The notes under the pieces are model-generated. The model searched no databases and was not told where the DNA came from. It saw only the letters and a program-made list of their open reading frames with translations. From Paracamarosporium sp. OC-R06-R3 (Eukaryota > Ascomycota > Dothideomycetes > Pleosporales > Didymosphaeriaceae), in the NCBI GenBank assembly GCA_019828545.1, contig JACVRA010000086.1, positions 154,503 through 218,502 of the forward strand: a DNA stretch of 64,000 bases, given 5' to 3'. Within the stretch, counting starts at the first letter, position 1; the number at the start of each line of letters is the position of its first letter. Below are positions 23,583-34,703 of the stretch, piece after piece. A program made the position numbers and the translations under genes.

Positions 23583-25004
23583 TCACTGCGCCTCCTCAGT
23601 CTTTGCCCTCTTGCCATTCGCACCATCTCCTTCTACCTCTAACTTCCGCTTACTACTTGACGCATCGCCTGCAGATGATGAAGCTGCTGCGGGCGCCTGC
23701 TTCTCTTTCTTCTTCGTCTTGACGAGGCCAGAAATATCATTCGCGGACCGCGTTGCCTCTGCAAGCTTAGCTTTTTGCGTTTCTGGGTCTGCGCCTAAGA
23801 GACCGCCCAGGAGACCTTGGAAGACGGATGAGTCGACGGTGTCGTACTTTTGCTTTGTGGGGTCTTCTTTGAGATCCGCGAGCTATACGTAGTTAGTTAT
23901 GAGGTGTTTGTGAAGGGGAACTGTGTGTAGATAACTTACTCGTGTCTTCAAATCTTCTAGCATGCTCTTTTTATCTGCCAACTCGGTTTCGAGCTCTTTC
24001 TTTCGCTCGGGGGTGAAAGTCTCTGATGCGAGCGCCTCCTCTGCTTTTTGCAGGTGCGCTTCTTGGTTCTGGATAGCGAGCTCGGTTTGCTTGCTCGCTT
24101 CATTCCTCAAGTCCCAGTCCACAACATCTTCCTCCTGCTTCTTCGCGTCTTCGGCGGGAGCGTCCTTGTTTGCCTGCTGCTCACGGATCTTTGCCATGGA
24201 AGCGAATTCGAGAGCTAGCGAGAGCGTGTAGTGGGCCGAAGTGACCTTCTCATGCCCGAACGGATACAACTCCTCCAGCAGCGCCAGGGAAGTACGTGCG
24301 TCCGGTATCGCGTCGTGGAAGCGCTCGTTCTCGAAAGAGAGATCGACGAGGAAACCGTAGATGTCCGCGAGTTTCTCCTTGATTGTCCGCGCCTCTGGCT
24401 TAAGCTCGGCTTTACCTTTCCCTTTATCTGCGCTGTCGCTTGGTTCAAGCGCTTCCAGCTGTCTGTGGTACAATATACGTGCAATCTCAAACATCTCGAA
24501 TGCGTCACCGAAGTCGTCTTGTTCTTCTTCCTGATCTTCTCCGTCTTCACCTCCTTCCTCGTCTTCATCCGAGTCATCCCAGTTTTCCATTCCAGTAAGC
24601 TGGAAATACGGCTTCGACTCAGCTGTTTGCTGCTTCCCTCCTGCTGTTGATGCGCCATTCGCCGCACTACCTTCTTCCGCAGTCGCTTCCTCTTTCTTCG
24701 CCTTCTTCACTTTGGGCTTCTTTTTCTCTTCCTGAGCAACTTTGGTGCCTAATACATCACTCTTTGCGATTGCGACCTTGTATAGTGCGCGGCCGTAGTT
24801 GAAGAGCAGCTCCGCATTCTCGGGGGCCATCTCTCCATTGAGTTTGACCTGTATTTCGGCGGCATCTGCATAGTGATCTGCTGCGACAGAGAAGTTCTTG
24901 AGCGAGTATTGAAGAGAGGCAGCTTGAGTGAGCTCATCAAGCTTCTCTTTGGTTGGTGGGATCTCCGCAGTGTCTGCGGTGACGTCGTTTGTGGGTTCGG
25001 CCAT
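23583..25004 (-). CDS. NASP/Sim3/Hif1-type histone chaperone (SHNi-TPR)
   Basis: A nuclear chaperone that binds H3-H4 (and in fission yeast CENP-A) and hands it on for deposition. Exons 25004-23940 and 23882-23583 (57 bp intron) give 454 aa. TPR units are interrupted by a long acidic insert (NWDDSDEDEEGGEDGEDQ, about residues 137-160), the histone-binding feature of the NASP family. The SHNi-TPR segment around IYGFLVDLSFENERFHDAI is clear. A Lys/Glu coiled coil follows, and the last exon carries basic nuclear-localisation-like clusters (KTKKKEK, KRKLEVEGDGANGKRAK). The start at 25004 was preferred over an in-frame ATG 14 codons upstream because MAEPTNDV begins the conserved acidic N-terminus. 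It is divergent from DPB2 with a shared MCB-containing promoter. Confidence 0.9.
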
Positions 25005-25173
25005 GGTATCGAATGTGATTCTGTGGATAATGCGACAATGCGACAATGATACGGTGAGCGTCTTAATCGCCGAGAGTGGTGTTGTCGTTGTTTAGGGTGA
25101 GACTCGAGTGAGCGCAAACATGAAAGTAATGCGCCCACTTGGTCTGTGCACACGCGCAGGCGTGAGCGCGTTG

Positions 25174-25179
25174 ACGCGT
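25174..25179. promoter_or_regulatory. MCB element ACGCGT in NASP/DPB2 promoter
   Basis: The palindrome ACGCGT lies in the 243 bp between the start codons of the histone chaperone and DPB2 genes. It is the known binding site of the MBF (Mbp1/Swi6) G1/S regulator. Further CGCG words lie just upstream (CACGCGCAGGCG, GAGCGCG). Both flanking genes serve S phase, which supports a functional site; binding itself is inferred. Confidence 0.5.
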
Positions 25180-25247
25180 AAATTACTTGACGGCGCAACG
25201 TCGACAACATTCCACATTAACGACCACTTCAAGTACGTCTAAACATT

Positions 25248-27639
25248 ATGGCGACTACAAGACGACCGGAAAAGCCCTCGGCGGTCCCTCAGAACCTAAT
25301 ACCCTCATCGTCGCCCGCATTTGGCACGCCTGTCCACCCCATAAACCCCCGCCGAACAGCTCCCATACGCGCCCCGCCCTCACTCAAACCTCCCGTGAGG
25401 GCTACCGTGTTACCCATCGAGTTACCGCCGGCGACGTTACGGCCTCTCGCATTCCGAACGTTCACAAAGAAGCACAATCTCACCCTCACATCCTCCGCGC
25501 TCGCGGCATTAGCTAGCTTTATCGGAAAGCATTGCGGTGCGGGATGGCGAGAAGAAGGTTTGGCGGAGAAGGTGCTGGAAGAGGTGGCGAAGAGCTGGAA
25601 GAAGAGCAGTGGGCAGGTCATCGTGGAGGGAGACGGAGAGGCGCTGAAAAGCATACTGAAAGCGCTGGAGGGGTCTATGAGTGGAGGAAGAATTGTGAAT
25701 GCATCGAACCTGAGCAGACAGAGCAGCTTCAATTTTGGACCGGAGTCAAACATGAATGGTGTGTCGACTTTGGAGAGTAGGCCTTCCATCGATCATAGTA
25801 CCAGCTTTGGAATGTCAAGCTTGGACGTCGAGGACAAAGATGAGGAAGAAGAAACATTGAAGGACCCGCGAGAATGGATGAAGGTTATAGGAGCATTCGA
25901 GCAGCCGAAGTTGGTGTATAATGTGTCTAAGAAGCACTTTGACAGGTAGGCCATCTGTGTGCCGTTCAAAGAGTTTCACTAACTCGTACAGGTCAACGAC
26001 TAAGCTGTCACTATTCCCAGATCCATCTCACAAGACCGACCTCTTCAGGCAACGCTATCACGTCGTACATCAACGCATACTCCGGAATGAAACTTTTCAA
26101 GCACCTACATTTTCCGCGGCTCGGTCGGCTACACTCAGCAGAATAGGCTCAATTGCGACCACTGGAACAAACACAATTACTCCGATCGCTAATCTCTTAG
26201 GCAGGAGTGGCAGCACGCATCTGCTCCTAGGCATGATTATTATCTCACCAACTGGCACTCTCGCACTCTCTGATCTCACAGGCACAATAGCACTAGATCT
26301 CCAACACGCGCGCCCGATTCCAGAAGACGGCACATTCTTCGCACCAGGTATGATTGTCCTTGTTGACGGCAGCTACGAAGAGAATCACGGTGACCCGACT
26401 GCTGGCTCAACCTCCACCCTCGGCGGCACAGGTGGTATTGGCGGCACCATTGGCGGAAAGTTCATCGGCTTCTCTGTGGGGCATCCCCCTTGTGAACGAC
26501 GCTCAACGACTCTCGGTGGCACAGACGACGTTGAGAAGAATGGCGTCACGGGCCCAGCTTTTGGATGGACAGACTTTCTTGGTGTTGGCTCGGAGCGTGC
26601 AACAGGCCCGCGAATGAACAGGATTGCTTCCAAGCTTCTCACGCCCGATAAAGCGCATAATATCGTCATCGCCTCGGACTTGCATCTCGATGCTCCGTCC
26701 ACATTATCGGCTCTACGAACGCTCCTTCGTACTTACTCACCTGATGCCCTAGAGGCACAGCCTGTCTTCCCTCTCGCTATCGTATTAATGGGCAACTTTT
26801 CTTCTAAAGCGACCCTCGCCGGCGTTCCCGGTGCCGGTTCCATAGAATACAAAGAGCACTTCGACGCCCTCGCCTCAGTGCTCTCGGAATTCCCACAGCT
26901 CCTCGCACACACGACCCTCGTCTTTGTGCCTGGCGACAACGACGCCTGGCCTAGTGCTTTCTCCGCCGGCGCCGCGACGCCCTTACCCAGGAAACAAATC
27001 CCTGACTTGTTTACCAGCCGAATACGAAGGGCAATGAGAGAAGCAAACAGCGAAGTATGGGGTGCAGGGAAGAAAGCAGGGAAAGAAGGCGAGGTGATTT
27101 GGACGAGTAATCCTTCACGATTAACATGGTTCGGAGTGAAAGGCGAAATGACCATTTTGCGGGACGACGTACTAGGTCGACTACACCGGACAAGCATACG
27201 GTTTAACAAACCCGACGCCGAAGCCGATCTCGACCTCGAAGAACCAGAGCCAGAATCCATGGACGTCGACCAGCCAACTCAGCTCGAACCCACGCTTGCA
27301 CCCCAGGCACAGGCCCAGGAGCAAATTGACTCGGACACGCTTACCGCGCGGGCACTCACCCGCACGCTACTTTCGCAATCGCATCTCAGCCCGTTCCCGC
27401 TTAGCGTGAGGCCGTTGCATTGGGACTTTGCGCAGAGTTTGAATCTGTATCCCTTGCCTACGAGCATGGTTGTAGCTGATAGTGAGGCGCCGGCGTTCGT
27501 TGTAAAGTACTGCGGTTGTACGGTTATGAATCCTGGGCCGATTGATGGAAGTGATGGCAGGAAAGGAAAGGAGGGGAGGGCACGGTGGGTAGAATTTGAT
27601 GTGCGGAATAATGTTGGTGTTGTGAGGACGGAGGAATGA
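25248..27639 (+). CDS. DPB2: DNA polymerase epsilon subunit B (Dpb2)
   Basis: The essential non-catalytic B subunit of the leading-strand polymerase, which also links Pol epsilon to the CMG helicase. Exons 25248-25945 and 25992-27639 (46 bp intron) give 781 aa. The N-terminal helical domain (about 60-130, FRTFTKKHNLTLT...) is followed by a linker. The OB-like and inactive calcineurin-like phosphoesterase domain comes next, with the family markers RYHVVHQRI, ASDLHLDAPSTL, GNFSSK and FVPGDNDAWPSA. As in other B subunits, the metal-binding residues of an active phosphatase are not all kept. An acidic, Gln-rich insert occurs near 665-695. Length and domain order match fungal Dpb2. Confidence 0.92.
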
Positions 27640-28123
27640 GTTGTTGTATATGATGTTCGAATTTTACCATGCATGGCGTGGCGTTGGGAGGTAGAATGTG
27701 GTCTCTGATGATTCTTGTCGATTTTTTGGTGATCTCAGAAGGCCTTCATGTTGCGATTTAAATCCAGAATATGAGGATTTACACATGAGAAGAAGAAACT
27801 CAGGGGCTACTTTATTGTTCGTGTTCATCGCCACATTACAGGTGTGCCCTTTTAGCGCTCATTGATCTCCCACACTGTGGTTTTGGACCCCGTCTCCTCC
27901 GATCTAAATTGCGATGCTACACTGATAGCTAAATCAGTCTTCAGCCGGCTGTCGTGTGTGGTTACAAGGAGCAATAACCAATGGCAACGTGCATGGAGTG
28001 GTACAGCCCTTTACTACGAAACACCAGAAGTGGCGGAGCAGAAGTCATAACCCATAATCAATCTTTGAACGTTAAAGCTATTCTCTCTTCCTCCTGCAAA
28101 GTTTTCTTAAGCATCTCTACAAA
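27640..28123. other. Intergenic, no gene recognised
   Basis: A 484 bp stretch after DPB2. The right end, CTCTTCCTCCTGCAAAG and following, looks like a fungal promoter or leader for the short frame that starts at 28124. Confidence 0.4.
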
Positions 28124-28393
28124 ATGAACATCGGTGCTCTGACAACAGCGTTCGTACCTGGCCTAGGATGCAACGACACTATATATGGCAAGATACACGC
28201 CTCCGGCAACACGACCTTCAAATACCACAGTCTCGGCCCAACGGATACGAAATTATGCTATCCACCATCTTTTACCGCACCAAGTGCGTACTACTCGCCT
28301 GGAATGTGCCCTTCATCGTGGTCATCGGCGTGTGGAAGTTTAGAAAGTGTTGGAACAATAACAGAGACGAGAGTTACTTGTTGTCCCGTGTAA
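28124..28393 (+). pseudogene. Short fragment resembling a fungal wall/surface protein N-terminus
   Basis: The 89-residue frame has the pattern LTTAFVPGLGCNDTIY ... LGPTD..LCYPPSF ... YSPGMCPSSW ... TETRVTCCP. This resembles the start of larger fungal extracellular or membrane-anchored proteins, in which the CCP is followed by SGFxC and a membrane span. Here the frame stops at CCPV. A GTAAGT donor follows, but no downstream exon that continues the expected pattern can be found in the next 300 bp. It has no signal peptide, which also occurs in that family. It is either a truncated gene relic or a short gene with an exon I cannot place. Confidence 0.4.
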
Positions 28394-28439
28394 GTCTAAA
28401 TGATCAGCATCTTACAAGTATACCGTGTAGAAGATAGAG

Positions 28440-29090
28440 CACATTTGGTCTTCGTGGCGTCTCTTCAGGTGTACCATAATATATTCGAACTTCAGCGTGT
28501 CCGATGAAAGTGTAATTCCAGAATGAAAGAATAAACTGACGAAGGGACCCCAAGAGGGGGACATAATCAATCTTCAGCTGCTATTCTACACTATCCTTCT
28601 AAACAAGTCTTTGAAATTCTATATGAGCATCAATCGAATAGAGGGGTTTAGATAGTGTGAAGCTTGCGCAGACATAATGATAAGCATAAGTTTAAGATTC
28701 AAACAAATGATTGCAATGATTGAGAGATGAATGCCAGAGCCCCGGCAACTGCAGTTATTTTCGCACATACATGTATTTCAGGTACTTAAAGTAGTAGGAA
28801 ACTAATTTGTGCTCCATTCTAACGAATACTTGTCCAAAACCAGAGATCTACAGCACGCGTAAACCTGATGGCGTAGAAAAGATTGCATGCTTGGCCCTCA
28901 TGTACGGCATATGAAAAAGGTCTAGTTCTTACGCGCTAATTAACGAAGGCTTGATTAAGGCAGCCCATTCGTGATAGTAGTGTAGGGGTGGTGGGAGTTG
29001 ACTTTCGTCAGCTGCTTACATGAACCATGAACAACAACAACCTCAAAACAATGTAAACTAGTCCTCCAACTATACTCTCTATCAGGAATC
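28440..29090. other. AT-rich intergenic DNA
   Basis: About 650 bp without supportable coding sequence. It is richer in A+T than its flanks and ends in the P450 promoter. Confidence 0.5.
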
Positions 29091-30539
29091 ATGGCGCACG
29101 CATTGATTATTGTCGCAACATGCTTCATACTATTCTCATTTTCCTTGCTCCAGCGTCAGCGTAACCGTGCCGCATTTCGTGCACGCGGCGGGAGGATCCC
29201 CACCAAACTCTACCCATGGGAACCACTTTCAGGCTTTGACGTCCGAATGCAAATGCACGTAGACATTCCCTTCCTCTACCGCCGTCACCAGCGCCTCGGT
29301 CATACTTTCGAGATCAATAATCTGTGGTCCTTGCCAAACGTCGTTACGATTGCTCCTGAGAACATCCGCACCATCAACAACGGAAAAGACTGGGGCATTG
29401 AACCCATAAGATCGAGCGGTATGGGGCAATTTTGTGGCGCTGGCTTCCTGACGACTGACGGCCATGCCTGGCAATACGCGCGCAAGTTGATCAAGCCTAC
29501 GTTCACGGGACCTGACGTCGTCGACTTAGCCGTTCTTTCTACAGAGGTAAACTATTTCTTCGAAAGTCTACCCAAGGATGGGGCCACAGTGGATCTACAG
29601 CCGCTGTTCTATACCATGTTCTTAAACACGTCGCTGCACTTCCTCATGGGTATCGATCCAAGACAAGAGGTGTCCGACGCGCCCTGCACCCCCAGCCAAT
29701 TCATTGATGCCTTCCATGAGGCCAAGTCTTTCACCATGTTCCGCACATTGCTCGGCCGCGCATGGAAGCTGGTGCCTCAATCCAGATATTTGGCCGTCTG
29801 CCGAGCCGCGCAAAACTACATTGATTACCATGTTGAGCAGTCATCGCGCGAACCAAACTCGAACTTATCAAAGTCGAGCATGCTCAACGTACTATCAGGG
29901 CAAACAGACGATGGCACGTATATCCGCAACCAGATTCTACAAGGCATGCTAGCATCCCAGGAAACCACGTCGGCGCTCCTCGGCAACGCTTGCTTCCTGC
30001 TATCCCGACACCCGCACTACTGGGAAAGACTTCGAAACGATGCTTTGGCAAATGACATGCACGAGTTCAACCTGGATACGCTGATGGACTTCAAGCTGGT
30101 TCAAAACATCTTATTCGAGACACTGCGCCTTTATCCAAACTTTCCCATCATGTCTCGCAAAGCTTTAAGCGACACCCACCTCCCTGTTGGTGGAGGACCC
30201 GACGGTGATATGCCTGTGTTCGTTCCGAAGGGCACAGAAGTGTTCCAGAGCTTTTACGCTCTGCATCGGGAGACTTCTGTCTTTGGCGAGGACGTAGAAA
30301 CGTTCAGACCGGAGCGCTGGGACGAGATTCGACCGGGCCAGTGGGAGTACATGGCTTTTGGGGGCGGGAATAGAGCTTGCATGGGGCAGCCAAAGGTGCT
30401 TGCCGAAGCTGCTTTCGTTCTTGTGCGCATGGCGAGGGTCTATAGTCGACTGGAAAGTCGCGACTTGAAGGAGTGGAAAGGGGACCAAAAGTTGACGTGC
30501 AAGAATGCAAACGGATGTAGGGTTGGATTGTTTGCTTGA
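29091..30539 (+). CDS. Cytochrome P450, CYP52/CYP63-like
   Basis: A membrane-anchored haem monooxygenase; this group typically hydroxylates alkanes or fatty acids at the chain end. A single exon of 482 aa with an N-terminal anchor (MAHALIIVATCFILFSFSLL). Seen motifs: I-helix ASQETTSALL, ExxR in FETLR, the PERW region FRPERWDE, and the haem loop FGGGNRACMG with ligand Cys430. The arrangement GQFCGAGFLTTDGHAWQYARKLIKPTF and the late haem loop are typical of the alkane/fatty-acid type P450s, but it is somewhat short for CYP52. There are no introns, unlike its neighbour. It faces a second P450 tail to tail with 206 bp between, but the two are from different families. Substrate unknown. Confidence 0.85.
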   Translation: MAHALIIVATCFILFSFSLLQRQRNRAAFRARGGRIPTKLYPWEPLSGFDVRMQMHVDIPFLYRRHQRLGHTFEINNLWSLPNVVTIAPENIRTINNGKDWGIEPIRSSGMGQFCGAGFLTTDGHAWQYARKLIKPTFTGPDVVDLAVLSTEVNYFFESLPKDGATVDLQPLFYTMFLNTSLHFLMGIDPRQEVSDAPCTPSQFIDAFHEAKSFTMFRTLLGRAWKLVPQSRYLAVCRAAQNYIDYHVEQSSREPNSNLSKSSMLNVLSGQTDDGTYIRNQILQGMLASQETTSALLGNACFLLSRHPHYWERLRNDALANDMHEFNLDTLMDFKLVQNILFETLRLYPNFPIMSRKALSDTHLPVGGGPDGDMPVFVPKGTEVFQSFYALHRETSVFGEDVETFRPERWDEIRPGQWEYMAFGGGNRACMGQPKVLAEAAFVLVRMARVYSRLESRDLKEWKGDQKLTCKNANGCRVGLFA

Positions 30540-30745
30540 GGCGTCAGAAAATAGTATTTATACTGATATACTCTCGTGATAACTTGGAATGACACTCGGT
30601 CCTTCCTAAGTATATGCTACTCAGGTCATGTTCATTCTTCGAGTCGTCTTCCAAGAACGCTTCCTTCGAGTACTGGCACCAAAAGGAAGGATTTCCAACC
30701 TAGGCCCCCCTTGTTAGGACTATACGTGATCTCGATGCACCCGCT

Positions 30746-32349
30746 TCACCGCAAAACATTCAGCAAAACTCCTTTCCGTCCTGCGGCTACAAACGGCGAG
30801 AAACATTCATGTTCCATTCGCACATCTCTCTCATCCACTCCCTCTGAAAGCTCCACTTCAAACCGTGAGAACAGGTTGCCAATCGCCATATACATCTCTG
30901 CCATAGCCAAATTTTGTCCGACGCAGCTCCGCTGCCCACGCCCAAACGGTGCAAACCACTTCATGTTCGCGGCTTTGTTATCTCCAAGAAAGCGTTCAGG
31001 GTTGAAAGCCGTGGGGTCGGGGTAGCACTCTGGATCGAAATGTCTATCGCGGATATTCATAGAGAGAGGGAATCCTGGGGGGATGGTGTAGGATTTTGAG
31101 CCGGAGGTGTAAGTCATAGGTTGGAATTTGTTGATGCGGGGGAGACGGCCTGAAACGCCTGTTGCGAGGCGGAGGCCCTCTGTAATGACAGCGGTGAGGT
31201 AAGGAAGGTTTTCCAGCTGCTTGTAACTGAGTACATTATTCCTCTCGGCTTCTGTGAAGCTGTCTCTGAGCTCGGATTGCAGTTGTTTGAGGATTTGGGG
31301 GTTAGAGAGCACGTGGTACGTTACTGTTAGCAGGCTGTGGCTCGTTGTCTCGCTGCCTGCGCCGATCAAGAGGGCGATCTCCTCGTAGAGTCTCCTTGGC
31401 ATCTTCTCGCTCACAGGTATGTCCTCGCTCTTGTATACCTCGTTCATAATGACGGGGAAACCTTTGCTGCTGATCGGTTTCCCTTCGTTCTTAATGACTT
31501 CGTGAGCCTGGGCCTTTTGCGCCTGTTGCATATCATAAATGCTCAACGCTGTCGGGCCTTGTAATGCGACCACCCATTTTGGCAGCGCGTTCAGCACAGG
31601 CGCGATAATCGGGAAGTGTCGGTTCCATATCGCAAACATGGTGTAATCTCTGACAAACTTATGGAAACTACGCCCCAGATCTGGGGCATCCAAAAACGCC
31701 AAGCTCTGTGGCAAAGAGATGTCTGTAACGATGTCTACAGCTAGTGCTGGGAATGCATCTGTCATGTTCATCGGCTGACGGTTGTCTCTGGATTCTTCTA
31801 TACGGCGGATAAGGCGGCCGACATGTTCTTTCAAGACCGACTCTACGCGCCCAATGCTCGCGGGTGACAGGCCTTTTTTTATCGGTGCGCTGCGCAGTTT
31901 ATGTAGGTCTGGGTTCATAGTTGCAAAGATGGATCCTCCGCGATCGAGCCACGAGTAGAACCAGGGATCTTTGTGGAGCTTGAGCTTCATGTTGTACAGC
32001 TCATTGAAATAATTTGGGTCTGAGATGTGGACTTCGAATGGGGTGATGCGTACAATAGGTCCTTGTTGCGAGTGTAAGCTCATCAAAAAACATATAAGTC
32101 ATGGAACTTTTGGGCTAAATTACCATATTGACGATGCATCCTTTGAATCTCTTTGTAGTATTGGCCGGCTCTCACGGCATCGTAGTAGAGTTCGTACCAA
32201 CGTGTTGCAGCTGCAAGCTTCGGACCTGGGATATGTGAAAGAGGACTGAAATATATGCGGTATATGCCCAAAGACACGGCATAGATAATGGAGAGCACAA
32301 GTGCTGTGGGAATATAACAAACCACAGCGTATGCTAAAGACGTAGCCAT
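30746..32349 (-). CDS. Cytochrome P450, trichodiene-oxygenase-like group
   Basis: A membrane-anchored monooxygenase of the ascomycete P450 group that includes trichodiene oxygenase-like and other secondary-metabolism enzymes. Exons 32349-32124 and 32061-30746 (62 bp intron) give 513 aa. Splicing restores the conserved RQYGPIVRI. Seen: an N-terminal membrane helix, the proline-rich hinge SPLSHIPGPK, I-helix GAGSETTSHSL, ExxR in EGLR, PERF region FNPERFLGD, and haem loop FGRGQRSCVGQ with ligand Cys455. No terpene synthase, PKS or NRPS lies in the window, so there is no evidence for a metabolite cluster. Family name is by resemblance; the substrate is unknown. Confidence 0.87.
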
Positions 32350-33737
32350 ACTGGAGACCCACGAGGTTGCAACAGGTTGAACAAGAGCTCAGGGAGAGAC
32401 CATCGCGACCTTGGGACAAAATATTACTTATAATAGGCACGGACGGACCTAATACCTTTCTTCACTAACGGCATGGTGCAAAGCCTAGCCAAGCTCGGTG
32501 CGCACTCCTTAGAGACCTGCGTGCTACCCAAATGTCAAAGCAGCAACGTCACCGTACTATCATCAGGCGTACTAGATAGATCCGGTTGGGCTGCATACGG
32601 TATCCATATCCAGCATTATCCCAGAGCGAGCCACGACAGCACTTGTACGAAATCATCCAGCGAGTCGGTAGCGCACTCCACTTGATGAATGCTAACCGCT
32701 CTAGTCCTAGCCCCACCCAATGGTGTTCTAGTCAGCATTAACGAGGTCAACGTTTGCACTCAACCATTTTCCTGAGAAAGTTGCGCTATCGACAACGTCC
32801 AATGAGCGAAATCCTAAAGCCAATCACATCCTACGAACAATCGATCCTTAGCCAATAACACTCCATCACTGCCTACTTGCTACTTATAGTTATAGGAAGA
32901 TCATACAGTAAGCCAGCTCGTGATAGAGTAAGACCCGGTCCTAATTAGATCCACACCTCGCTGATACACCAATATGATGTAGGACAACACTAGATTGTCC
33001 CCTCTCCCCACAATATTCACTAGCATAAAAACCCCCACATATTGTCTGACTTACAGAACCTAGCTCTCTGTCTGGCACGAGAACACGTCACAAACGCGAC
33101 AAAAACGCGATCCACACCGCCTCAAACACTCTTACTAATTCAAGACCAAACGAATCAACAGAACTCCCACTCTCTACCGCCCTATCACTTACACACCGTA
33201 TAGAACTTCCCAAAAGCCCCCCACCACAAACAATCAAAAGAACCACCCTGACTCTTCTTCAACGTAAAATCTCACCACCTATTACCAACGACTCTAAATC
33301 AACACCCACCGATCCATCCAACATCCCACTCCCTAGCACATCGAGTGGGTGTTGGGCCTGGTGTTGGACCCGGTGGGTCGGCTTCAGGCTCCAGACTTGG
33401 AGCTACGCACCGAGTGTTGTACCGTTACTAATCTGCGACTTTATATAGGTCTGCTCGTCAACAGTCTCCCTTAGAATCATTGCAGATGTATGATTTGGAG
33501 AGGATAGCGAGGAGTCATGCCTCAGAGAAGTCGAATGTTTCATGCAGGCATCCACGGACACAGTCCGTAAGACATAGAATTGCAACGCCTTCGATCAGCA
33601 CGCGCGTCGATATCTCGAGAGGCCACCCCAGCACATCAAACCAAAACACCTTAATCTTCCCTCCTTTCCTGCCTCACCCCACATCACCAACAACTGAACC
33701 CCACGAGAACAAACACCATTACTCTGTCCCTCCAACC
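32350..33737. other. About 1.4 kb intergenic DNA with a hairpin
   Basis: No supportable gene. The part 33050-33330 is strongly biased to A and C on the + strand. A short inverted-repeat structure at 33304-33378 is annotated separately. Confidence 0.5.
33304..33378. repeat. Nested inverted repeats (hairpin/cruciform)
   Basis: CCAACA-T-CCCACTC (33318-33331) pairs with GAGTGGG-TGTTGG (33343-33355), a 13 bp stem with one bulged T and an 11-base loop. Outside it, ACCCACCG (33304-33311) pairs with CGGTGGGT (33371-33378). It could be a structured RNA, a protein-binding palindrome or a relic of a mobile element end; no neighbouring sequence decides. Confidence 0.4.
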
Positions 33738-34291
33738 ATGACGACCATGACACACCAAACCGTCCCTTTCCCCTCCCTATCCGCCTCCCCATGTATCCCC
33801 CTCTCCTCCATAACCGCTCTACAACGCACACACCCTTTATCCCCAGCTTATCTAACCAACGCGACACTGCCCAACGCTATGCTATCCCTACCAAACGCAT
33901 CAACATACACACCCCGCATTCTTAATGCAAAGTATGAGAAACTCAGGCCGAGCGAGAGAGACGACATGAGACTCAGACTCAGACCAAGTCCCCACCTCTC
34001 CACCCCCAGATCATAGAACGAGATGAAGACGACGAAGTATCACCCGACGCGTCACGCCCGCGAAGCTACATTCTGCATCCAAACCAGGCCAGGCCAGGTA
34101 GCAGACCTCTATCACCTGCCTCGCAGGATCCACGGTTGCGCTTTCTCAGTTCCGCTCCAGCGATCCGAGCGTGCCGGTGTGGGCCGCACGATGTTCTAGT
34201 AATCCTAGATCATGGGACGAGCAAATGGTGTTCGATGGATGGTAAGTGCACGAATCGGCGGAAGCTGATTTTATGGTTTGTGGCTGGGTAG
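33738..34291 (+). CDS. Doubtful small gene, structure unresolved
   Basis: The ATG at 33738 follows a C/T-rich leader and opens a frame of 92 codons. From 33938 another frame is open for 117 codons to a stop at 34289-34291 and looks protein-like (for example SYILHPNQARPGSRPL, RACRCGPHDVLVILDHG). A good GTAAGT donor sits at 34240 inside that second frame. I could not find a normal intron joining the first frame to the second: the candidate acceptors need a phase-0 donor that is missing. It is either a small gene with an unusual splice, a gene broken by a frameshift, or chance. No family is recognised. Confidence 0.25.
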
Positions 34292-34703
34292 TAGGTGTAG
34301 GTATGCACGCACGTAATCCACACAGCACATATAGTACACCACACCACACAACGACAAAAAGTCCAGTAAACCCAGAGAAGAATTTGAATTGGAGTTGTAA
34401 CCGTATCTGCATCGGAGAGAGTTGGAGTTGACAGACAGAACAGCGAGACAAACGTACGTACACTACAGTATACAAAACAAGCATATTCGTACATACATAC
34501 AAACAACCCAATGATCAACTCGACTCGGCTCGACTCGCTACGCAATGCTCGCTCGCATACCCTCCTTATATCCTACCCATACATGAATATCCTCGACCAT
34601 GCCATCCAAAAACGCCATACACCTTGCCTTGCCTTGCTTTGCTTTACTTTGCATTCCCATGTCCAATGAGAAAACCCTCATAACGTCGTCACCGATTGAC
34701 AAA
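34292..34703. other. Intergenic, downstream of the 1111-aa gene
   Basis: No supportable gene. It contains short repeated words such as ACTCGACTCGGCTCGACTCG near 34518 and CCTTGCCTTGC..CTTTGCTTTAC near 34624, which are simple-sequence drift. It probably includes the 3' UTR of the large gene to the right. Confidence 0.4.

Noticed and set aside
24231..24650. 139-codon open frame on the + strand
   Set aside because: Antisense to the acidic/TPR part of the histone chaperone; its hydrophobic look is the mirror of Glu/Asp/Lys codons.
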